DNA from: Echinarachnius parma | Lineage: Eukaryota; Echinodermata; Echinoidea; Clypeasteroida; Echinarachniidae | Reading direction: 5' to 3' | NCBI GenBank assembly: GCA_037951105.1 | Contig: JBAMJV010003311.1 | Coordinates: 25,001-89,000 of the forward strand | Length of the DNA stretch: 64,000 nt | Part shown: positions 1-9,500 of the stretch, piece by piece | How positions within the stretch are numbered: position 1 is the first letter of the stretch | Layout of the letters: each line of letters begins with the position of its first letter | Translations under genes and position numbers: made by a program | The notes under the pieces: generated by a model | Database searches by the model: none | The model's input: only the letters and a program-made list of their open reading frames with translations | Told to the model about the DNA's origin: nothing

Positions 1-281
1 TGTACAGCCGAATAAGCAGTGTCTAGACCCTGGGGTTATGTTGAACAGTACTTACCATGATACATGTGGGTGTACCTATGGCATGTATGGGCAATGTTTG
101 CCAAGGGTTGGTGAGCTTGTGCCCTTTGCCCACGTATAAATATCAGTATATTATGATACGTTATTTTTTAAACCGACATCACCACCTTGATAAAAGTACG
201 TCCGAATATTAGGCGAAGATTGTCTTTATGTTATCATTTCACTCTCGGGGCCAATCGGGTCATGCCCCCTAGCACCCTCCA

Positions 282-304
282 CCCCCCCCCCCCCCCCCCC
301 CCCC
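282..304. repeat. Poly-C tract (23 nt)
   Basis: Uninterrupted C run within otherwise unremarkable intergenic DNA (1-639), in which I see no gene and no other clear element. Confidence 0.9.
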
Positions 305-639
305 ACCCTCCTAGCCCACGCCTATGGTGATACCCGGATGAGAAGCAGAAAGTTCTTATTCTGCAGGGTTTGTAAAGAGTTAATGTCCTTCTGACACTCA
401 GCAGATAATGACACTCTATCGAGCAAGTGACATGATTACAATCCCCCTCAATGTGCATGAGTAACCAATATCCCTGGTTCCATATAAAGCTAAATCATAT
501 ATACAATAACGAGGAATAAAGGTCGGGTGGTCTCGACCACACGTTAAAATGAAAACAAGATCAGAAATTAAAGCTTCCCAAGACAACAAACTCGGTTGTC
601 CGCGAATCAGGACTGGTGTCTGTGGAGCGAGGAATTAAA

Positions 640-1534
640 GGGCCGGTCATACTTACGGTAGTGGACGTAGTTGAACGTAGTGGTGGCTAACGTTGTTGAT
701 CGTAGTTGAACGAAGTTGAAGGTAAAGTTGAACGTACTAGCATCCGTATCGTACCGTTTGTTTGTTTCTTTCTTTATTTCCGAAATCACAACCATAAATA
801 CAGCAATGAAGTGCAACGGGGGATTGACCCAATTCAGCAGGATTAAAAAAACAAAACCGCTGTTCTTCCTTGGGGTCCCAACCGTAGTTGTCCGTGATGC
901 TAACTTGGTATTAACTCGAGGGAGCCGTGATCTTCGATTTAATTTTTGAACATGTTCAAAAGAGCGGTACGTTGAAGGCATCCGTAGTAATAACGTACTA
1001 AACCGAAGTTTAACGTAGTCTAACGTAGTCTAACGTACTTCGTTACGTACTTAAATGTTACGTACTTAAATCTAGCGTATACTTAACGTACTTTACCGTG
1101 CACAAAACCAGCATCGACAGTCTTGATCCAGACATGTTTAAGCAAAAAAATAAGACAAATTTCACGAGCGCACAATGGCCGTACCAGACCGCGGGCTGGC
1201 TGCATACTCCCCTGTGGAGTTGATAAATATACAGTTGTTTAGCGTAGTCTAGCGTAGTTGCTTCCGTAGACTACCGTACTCAAGCGTAGTCAGACGTACC
1301 ACTCCGCACCTGTCCGTGAGCGAGCTGCACCCGCATTACCAAAGTCTAGCGTAGTGTGCGTAGTTTATTGTAGGCCTACTTGAACGTACTTATCTGTACT
1401 CTTCTGTGGCTCATCACCGTACCTTTACGTATTTTATCGTAGTTTAACCTAGTTTAACGTACTTACACCACGTCTGACCCACATGTAATTACCCTACGGA
1501 TCACTACGTCCACTACCGTAAGTATGACCGGCCC
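640..1534. mobile_element. CGTA-motif MITE with 32-bp perfect terminal inverted repeats
   Basis: The left end (640-671, GGGCCGGTCATACTTACGGT...) is a perfect inverted match to 1503-1534. The interior is crowded with variants of AACGTAGT, CGTACT and CGTAGT in both orientations (dozens of CGTA). No transposase ORF. Many subterminal short motifs recall hAT-like elements, but I could not find a convincing target-site duplication. Confidence 0.8.
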
Positions 1535-1589
1535 ATAAGTCTTCAGCATTACGGTGTAGTGACTGTCGTCCGTACTACCAATACAAACA

Positions 1590-1830
1590 TGGAACAGGTT
1601 TTAGTTTTCCAAATTTCCCTTTCGTTAAAAAGATATTAAAGTGTTCAGATGTTTAACTATTAACTATTAGTTAGGGAATATCACTTTTCATTTTTGCTCA
1701 TTACTCGGCCAAATCAACGTGAAATTTTCACACAATACTCGGATGACATATCAAATCACAAAATACACATTTTACCATCACGTTCTACAGTATGCAAAAA
1801 AAGTTACTATCCCTTACCGGACTCAATTAA
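1590..1830. repeat. Dispersed repeat, copy 1 (paired with 2508-2785)
   Basis: Shares acaggtttyagtttt, aaatttccctttc, ttgctcattactcggcca and tgaaattttcacaca blocks with 2508-2785, in the same order and orientation. The related stretch near 22070-22160 also has the ttttcacaca and atgtacattg blocks. Confidence 0.65.
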
Positions 1831-2312
1831 ACTAACGACTGGTAAAAGAGACTATGACATCAGCAATTTGCACATGAGAGTTGACTCTCGTATTGCTATA
1901 ATTATCTTTAGCCAGTCGTCTTATTAAAGCATTTAGAATGAGGCCTTGTTGAAAGGCTACTGAGAGATGCAAATGTGCACCTATACATTCATTTATTAAT
2001 GGTCTGAGGTTTGCTGGCAGTACGCAGAAGCACTCATGGCAATCGAGTGAAATTTGATGACGAAGGTGTGGGAATAATTAATGTCAACGAGGAGTCGGGC
2101 TTCAACCGTTGATGGGTTCGTTGCATCCATGCAAGGCCCATATGCTGAGCAACTTGAAGTAATTGTCCTGACGTGCATGCACCCTGCAAAACCAACAATG
2201 TCTTCCGTCTTCATCTTCACTAACTCTTTCTTCTTGTTGTCATTCTTCGTATTTGTCTTCTTTACGGTGACATACGTGCAATTTACAAGACGGATTACAT
2301 TTACAAGTCTAG

Positions 2313-2412
2313 TTAAAGGGATAGTTGAGTTTTGGTATAGAGGGCGCTACACAAAATAATTTTTTGTGACCCTAACTGTACTCTCTTTACCAAAACTCAA
2401 CTATCCCTTTAA
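2313..2412. mobile_element. MITE family A, short internally deleted copy
   Basis: TTAA-flanked 100-bp hairpin: TTAAAGGGATAGTTGAGTTT at one end and its inverted form at the other, with TTAA at 2313-2316 and 2409-2412. Carries the family's tagagggcgctacacaaaat stretch but lacks the central part. Confidence 0.85.
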
Positions 2413-2507
2413 CGGGACTTAGTAACATTGTCCAAATCCTCAAAATCCAATTGAAATTCTAGTGGGTCCCTCACACCTTGTTGTATTCGTATTAACAATA
2501 AAATCAT

Positions 2508-2785
2508 GGGACAGGTTTCAGTTTTACAAATTTCCCTTTCATTAAAAAGATATGTAGGCTACGATTGAAGAATCCACTGGATCGTCAAAACCGTGTACAA
2601 AGTGAGTGCAATGAGTTAGTGAATTTCACTTTGCTTTTTTGCTCATTACTCGGCCATATAACGTCCATTTAACTTGAAATTTTCACACAACACCCAGTGG
2701 ACATATCATATAACAACAATGTACATTGTATCAACCACTCATCACGTTTTGCACATGTCAACAAAGTTACTAGATCCCTTTAATG
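2508..2785. repeat. Dispersed repeat, copy 2 (paired with 1590-1830)
   Basis: Diverged direct copy of 1590-1830, ending in agttactagatcccttta. Between here and 3944 I see only a short (GATA)n run near 2982 and no gene. Confidence 0.6.
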
Positions 2786-3944
2786 GTTTGTGAATATTTG
2801 CATTCGTGTATATTATCATTAAGGGAAAGAGAAGAGGAAGGCAATTAAAAAAGAAAAAGAGATGAAATAACACCTTACATGGGAACGGCCACGTGGCCCA
2901 AGATAGCTAGAGATAGAAGAGAATGGAAATGTGATGAGGAGGGCTTTGTCCAACGTCTGGATGAATTATAGTATGGCCTGATAGATAGATAGATATATTT
3001 TTATCATTACTTAACCCCCCAAATATGAGATTCAATTAATTTACGGTCACACTTCTGATGTGGGACACGAGTCGGTCAAATTGTTAACATGGTAATTATT
3101 ATAACATGCTTTGCCACATAGCTCCCCAACGGCGTTAAGATTGACCCTATCAGCAACTTTTGTTTCATTATGCAAATTATGTATCGTGTTTCCTGCATTT
3201 TCCATTAAATAATCCACTAAAAAGAAAGACTTTATCAGTAGGCTATACAGGGGCCTGTATATTGTGGATCCCTTATAAAAAAAATATATATAAACAAATT
3301 AAAAACACCCCAAAACACCCAACTTCTTATACAAGTTATGAAAAGAGGTGAGAGTATTATATACGTCCTTCTTAATCCATTTCCTGAATCCTCCCATATA
3401 CGGAGCATTCCTTTATTTTGTAAATTTGTGCTAATTTAAAGATAATATCTTATTCTTTGGTAGTGAAGACGATGATAAGTTTACCTAATCACTTTACAAA
3501 TACTCTGTGGAAATGTACAAGCTCGCGAAATAACACTGGCATAACAAATTCGCCACCGGCACCATGGGCAGTCTATGAAGTTCAGTAGCCTGTAGATGGC
3601 GCTATTTTGCTTTGCACACAGTTCACGCGTATCAACGCTATCTGGCTTTGCTCAGATGAAATTGAAATCATTTGCATGTTGTAGAACCTTTTACTTTTGT
3701 ATTTGACCTGAACAATTTTGTAATGTTCTTTCATACGAAGATATGAAAAACAGAGTGTACTAATCGAGACTTTACACGATCCTGACTAGCAAGAGAGTCA
3801 ATGATAGCTTGCAAACTGGGTCCATATTCATAGAACCACGCTAACTTGATTTCATTTAAAAAATAGTTTAATGTACTAGGGATTAAGTTGCCATCTAGGG
3901 TTAACTTTGTCTAGGTAATAAATGGATTATCCAGATAACTATAG

Positions 3945-4361
3945 TTAAAGGGATAGTTGAGTTTTGGTAGAGAGGGCGCTACACAAAATAATTTTGTGTG
4001 AGATAATGAAAAACTGAGTGTCAAATTTGAAAGAGCATACAATTTTAATGGCAGAATAAACTTTTTGGATCAAAATCGGTTCAGAAACGGCTGAAATATC
4101 CATAAACATAACCATTTGTAATAAATATGGGGCCCCACAAGTATTCGATAATTTTGAACCAGCCGTTTTTTAAAAGGCTTCCTCTTTTCAAAATTTTAAA
4201 AAGAGGTTTTTACCTAGTCGTTTGTAATTTTTGTATTCCTTTTGAGCATGGTGGAGTTAATATAACTATTAGTTTGTAATATAATGGTGCAGGTTTTGGT
4301 TACTAAAATTCAGTTCGACTAAAACTGCACTCTCTCTACCAGAACTCAACTATCCCTTTAA
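3945..4361. mobile_element. MITE family A copy 2
   Basis: TTAA at both ends, with inverted ends AAAGGGATAGTTGAGTTTTG and CAACTATCCCTTT. The internal landmarks of the family (tcaaaatcggttcagaaacgg, ggggcccc core near 4129-4136, gcatggtggagtta) are present. Confidence 0.88.
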
Positions 4362-4518
4362 ATACTAAGAAAAAAATATTGCTTACTTAGCCTTAGAATA
4401 AAACTAAGCTAGTGTGGTTTTATGAATATGGGCCGTGGTCTATGGCACTTTGGAACTTAATTCAGTTGGGGAGCATGGTCATGTTCACAGAAATTGTAGG
4501 GGGTCATCACTCCCCCCA

Positions 4519-4541
4519 CCCCCCCCCCCCCCCCCCCCCCC
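4519..4541. repeat. Poly-C tract (23 nt) before a CA run
   Basis: A C homopolymer followed by acacacac; simple repeat. Confidence 0.9.
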
Positions 4542-4559
4542 AACACACACACAATCACT

Positions 4560-4682
4560 TTGATTGAAAGTCAGAAAATGTGCTTGTTTCAACCAATCAG
4601 ATTTACGCATTCAGAACACATGAATTGACTTACAATTAATTGCAACTCACAATCGATTGTATCTATTTCTGCAACGGGGCCC
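4560..4682. repeat. GTTGCAG/ATCGATTG hairpin repeat, partial
   Basis: Ends with acaatcgattgtatctattt and ctgcaacggggcc, the same right end as 29671-29836. Related partial copy at 5140-5265. Confidence 0.6.
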
Positions 4683-4820
4683 TGGTAAGGTGATGTTACA
4701 ATTCCAGGTTCTATGTATTTTATCATTTTTTAGCCCTATGACGATATATTACGAGGTAAATTCAATGGGCCAAATGTGCTCATTGTATTGTGGTTTCACT
4801 GTTACCAGAACCAAAATAAT

Positions 4821-5011
4821 TACAGTGGAACCACTTTATATTGGGGTCTGTTATACCGAGGTAACTGATATAGCGAGTTCATTTCACAGCTACATGTTAT
4901 CATGTTATCAATTTAATTATTTTGAAGCTACGATACGAGATATCTGATATAACAAGCCAAAGGTTTTATTTAATGGGCCTAAGGTGCTCATTATAATGAG
5001 GTTTCACTGTA
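4821..5011. mobile_element. pogo/Tigger-like MITE copy 1
   Basis: Starts TACAGTGGAACC and ends GAGGTTTCACTGTA. The interior has ttataccgaggtaactgatatagcg and a gatatc block. The CAGTGGAACC...GTTATAACGAG ends with TA flanks are typical of pogo/Tigger-type non-autonomous elements (family call is inference). Confidence 0.7.
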
Positions 5012-5139
5012 TCATCTCAAAATCTGGCATCTCACAGACTTGCAAGCTGGTAGGAATGCAGAACTCAATTCCGCCAATAACACCTCTCACTCGATGATTT
5101 TGAACAACGCATGAGATACTTTAGTCACTTTGTCAACTT

Positions 5140-5265
5140 GTGCTACGTGGCAGAAAGAGATAAAATTGATTGCAAGTTGCAATTAATTGCTAGTCAAATC
5201 ATGAGTTCTAAATGCGCAAATTAGCCGGCTTACAATCAATTGTATCTCTTTCTGCAACGAGCCCC
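5140..5265. repeat. GTTGCAG/ATCGATTG hairpin repeat, copy 2
   Basis: ggcagaaagagataaaattg and caattgtatctctttctgca form inverted ends around ttgcaattaattgc; the same family as 29671-29836. Confidence 0.65.
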
Positions 5266-5405
5266 TTATTTTGTGTCACGGTGCCAGAGAAACGATGTCT
5301 AAGGGTCAAATTGTAGAATTCCAAAGGAACCAAGAAAAACATAAGAGAAAGAAGACCCATTGATTCAAATTAATGCATTTTCCATACCCCCATGCCTGAT
5401 ATATG

Positions 5406-5964
5406 TTAAAGGGATAGTTGAGTTTTGGTATAGAGGGCACTACACAAAATAATTTGTTTGTGAGATAATGAAAAACTGAGTGTCAAATTCTTAAGAGCAT
5501 ACAATTTTAATGACAGAATGAACTTTATTTTATCAAAATCGGTACAGAAATGGCTGAAATATCCATAAACATAACCATTTGTAATAATTGTGGGGCCCCA
5601 CAATTTTGAACCAGCCGTTAATTTTTTTTTTTAAATGCTTCCGTCTTTTCAAAAATTTACAAGAGGTTTTTAAATAGTTGTTGATTATCTCTCTTTATAA
5701 CTATTTACACAAAACATCACATGCACAATTTGTTATTAAAATGGTTGAAACCAATGAGGGTTTAGAGAGCGCCCTCTTGAGTTTTAACGGCTCTTTTTGA
5801 ATGATAACAGGCTTTTTACTTAGTCACTAGTAATTTTGTATTCCTTTCAAGCATGGTGGAGTTATAACTATCAGTTTGTAATGTAATGGTGCAGGTTTTG
5901 GTTACTAAAATTCAGTTTTACCAAAACTGTACTCTCTTTACCAGAACTAAACTATCTCTTTTAA
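5406..5964. mobile_element. MITE family A copy 3
   Basis: TTAA-flanked, about 555 bp. The central perfect palindrome AATTGTGGGG/CCCCACAATT lies at 5586-5605. A full-length family member with gcatggtggagttataacta near the right end. Confidence 0.88.
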
Positions 5965-6154
5965 GCTTTTTCCTTGATAGGTCAAGTTGCAATTTTTGAA
6001 AGACTTCACATTTCACCAACAAATTCACATCATCATCACAAACACGATACACTAAAAGTAAGCAACGCATATTACAAATTTGTATGCAATACACATGTAC
6101 ACAAAAAGAATGCAACGCATGTCACACAATTCAATACACTTCGTACATATGGAT

Positions 6155-6160
6155 TTTATT
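6155..6160 (-). terminator. RPL17 polyadenylation signal (AATAAA)
   Basis: TTTATT on the plus strand reads AATAAA on the minus strand about 240 nt past the RPL17 stop, a plausible 3'UTR length for a ribosomal protein mRNA. No nearer canonical signal was seen. Confidence 0.6.
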
Positions 6161-6397
6161 ACTGCATTACACATTGAACCAATTTCAATTCAACATGTAC
6201 CGGAGAATTGCTGACAGAAACTGTGCTGGTTTCTTGGTTGGCATGAGTCTTTGGGTATGTCTCTGGGTCCTTGCGGATAAGCAAGGGGCGATGACAATTC
6301 TGTAATATATGGAGAGTCTCTGAGGTATAGAGTCTAACTGAATGGTTGTAGTGGGATATGTCACAATGTATGCTGCCCTCTGGAGTTGGAGTACCGC

Positions 6398-6537
6398 TCA
6401 TTCCCTGGCCATCATCTTCTGGCGAGCCTGCTTCTTCTTGGAGACCTTCTTCTTGGCCTCCTCCTCCTCCGGCTTGGGGACCACCTGCTCACGCTCCGTC
6501 AGGATCAGCTCCACGTGGCAGGGCGAGCTCATGTAAG
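6398..6537 (-). CDS. RPL17: RPL17 coding exon 6 with stop
   Basis: Begins after acceptor ctgcag, completes Pro138, and encodes [17 protein letters not shown] and the basic/acidic tail to MMARE; the stop is TGA at 6400-6398. Degenerate copies of its 5' part lie in the upstream intron (6640-7000). Confidence 0.95.
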
Positions 6538-9500
6538 CTGCAGGAGGGTAAGAGATGGGGAGGAGAGAAAAGGAGAAGAAATCATTATAGGCAAATATCA
6601 TGGAGCCAACATTAGAAATGACATAATATTTCTCCTTTTTAGCTCGACATAGTCATGCTCTGTTGAGATCAGCTGAGGGGTGCAGAGGGGAGAGGGAAAG
6701 AGGATAAGAAAACAGTAAAGGTGAAGTAATAGATTCAGCTTTGCTCATCAAGTCGACCATTTAAATATGATAATATTTCTCCTCCTGATCCCATGGCTTG
6801 ACACGCTCATGCTCTGTCAATGTCAGCCTCCCTGTAGCAGGCAGAGCTAGTGTAGGATAGGGGGAGAAAAGGACAGAAAACATTGATGGTGAAGTAATCA
6901 TTAATAAGTTTTTCTAATGGAGTCAACAGTGGAAAAGTCAGATAATTTCTCCATTGCATACTCCTGCTCGCAAAGCTCAAAATGCTCATGCTCTGTACAA
7001 TTATGATTATGTTATACAGTAGAACCTTGTTATGACGAGCTGTTATAACGAGGTACCCAATATAGCGAGGTCATTTCACAGTTCCAGGTTCGAAGTATTT
7101 CATTGTTTTTCAGCCCAGCCAGATACAAGATATCTGGTATAACGAGGTTGATTCAATGAACCCAAGGTACTCATTATGAGGTTTCCCTGTAACGCATTCA
7201 CTGCGTGGTTTAAGAGAGGGACTTACGATTGATGCGACCATGAGCACGGTACGTCCTCCTCCTCATCTTGGGGGCAGCGTTGACCTGAATGTGATCGATG
7301 ACCAGGGAGTCTGTGTCCAGGCCCTGGCAGTGGGGAAGGATAAGAAGTACTAGTTAGCATTTGCCACAACTAATAATAATCGTGTGAGCAAACGTTTGTT
7401 GCAATAAATTTACTTGGTTCACAGAGAACATTTGATTCATTCATTGACTTGTTACAGGCGATATATTTTCAATATATATTTTTCTAATTCACCTTTCTTT
7501 TTTAAATGCTGTACGATGAAGACCCAATCAACTAAACAGAACACAAAAAGTTAAACAATTCATCATAATTTCTTAATCATTTTGTCTTCACAAAAATATT
7601 TTTATAGAACCAAAAATACTGTACATTTTGTGTGAAATCAAGAGCTCTCCGTCACTTCATGGCTGAACGAGCACATATTAAAGCCAAACTGACCCAATTT
7701 TCCAAAGTCACAAGAACTTGTGCATGCCTGTGCATTGTTGTGAAACAGCACTTGTGGTTGAATAATTGATTCTGGTGTGTGAAAAAATGCTGCTAATTTT
7801 GATGTTCCATCCATTTTGAATTTCTAATGGCACATGTGGTCAAATGCAGTTAATTCGATTGTACAACAGTTCAATTTGAAATAACTGAATACTTAAAAAA
7901 AAAAATTTTACTGCAATAATGATAAAGATTGGGCAAATTTTGAAATATTACCATTTTGTCTAAGTAAATTTGTGCTTACTCAACCGTGAAGTAATGTTTA
8001 CCTCTTATTTTAACGCATTCTTTTCCCAACAACGATAACAAGACAAAATATTGAAACAATGCTTGGTTATGAAATTATAAGCACTTGTTTAGGGGGGACT
8101 TAATGTTTGTGTTGGGTTTATAAGAGGTATAGAATCAGCATTTTTATTACAAAAGAATGCAGGGATGCCAAATACAGCTTTCTGGGAGGATTGAGGATTC
8201 AGTCAGAAATCAGGGAGGTTTCCATCAATTCCATATATCATAATGGGAATTATCTTTTAAAACATCAGGGAGGGGATTGAATTTGTGTGGTGTGGTGTAT
8301 ACAAAAAGAAATTCAGGGAGCCTCCCTGAAAATCAGGGAGGGTTGGAATCTCCGAGAATGTATTCAATCAATGCCAAATTTGTTGGTTGGTAATGAAAAC
8401 AATACAAATACAAACCTTGTACTCGGCATTGCTTTCGGCGTTCTTAAGAAGCTGAAGCAGGAACTCTGCACTCTTCTTAGGCCAGCGACCCTGGGTGTGG
8501 TTCCATGCCTTCGCCTGCAGGGAGAAACAACAATACAGAATTATACATAATGCCTTAGCCTGCAGGGATAAACAACAATACAGAATTATACATACACTAA
8601 CAATGGTTAACAAGCTGCAAGCATCTACACTAAGTTGTTTTTTCGACTGGCCAATTTGGGCAGGTTAACAAAAATGTTAGTAGCCTACCTTTTCAAGCTT
8701 ATATTTTCATATAAGAAATTACGTTTTTCCTTTTAAGTTCTAGTAAATGGTCGTGTCCGATGGTGGCGTTGAACATGCGGAATGGTACGCACTTGCTTCT
8801 TGTTGGCCACATCCTTTAACCCTAACCAGGCCGGGTTATTTTGGCTATGCTATAGCCGGGGGGGGGGGGGGGGGGGGGGGGGTGGATTCCACCCCCCCCC
8901 TGAGATCTCGGTCGCCGAACGCGCGGCCGCCACAAAATTTGGCACACAGATAGATTGCGACATAATCTACAAGATTGCATTGTTAGTTTTTTGAAAAAAA
9001 TCAATTTCGAATGAATTATGCAAATTTATGCAAAAATCCCCTTTTTGTCAATAAATCACTAAATATGGCTCAGAATATGCTAATTTTGTGCATGAATATT
9101 CTTTATGACCTAATTATCAGGTTATTAAAAATTGCGACAGCCAAAAAATTCCTTATGTATTTCTTTGTTTTTTGAATTTCTTATGTATTTCTTTGTTTTT
9201 TTACTTTTGTTTTTTATTATTTTTTTTGATGGAATAAATTATTAACCATTATTCAACAACTTTTAGCCCAAAATTAAATGACTGCAGTGATTAGAATGAA
9301 AAATAATGAAGGTTTTGTCTATTATAGGAAAAAATCAATTTCCATAGGATTTGTACACAAATCACAAAATTTGGCGATTTTCGGGCCGACGGTCACTTAC
9401 AAAAGGTCACGTGACTTTAGAACCGTATACCCGGTCGTCGCAAATTTGGTCTCAAAAGTTGCGCAAGACTTCAATGAAAAAACTTATGAAGTCGCGCGGC

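Noticed and set aside
8747-8994. Glycine-rich peptides across the poly-G tract
   Set aside because: Produced by translating a G/C homopolymer at the end of a MITE.
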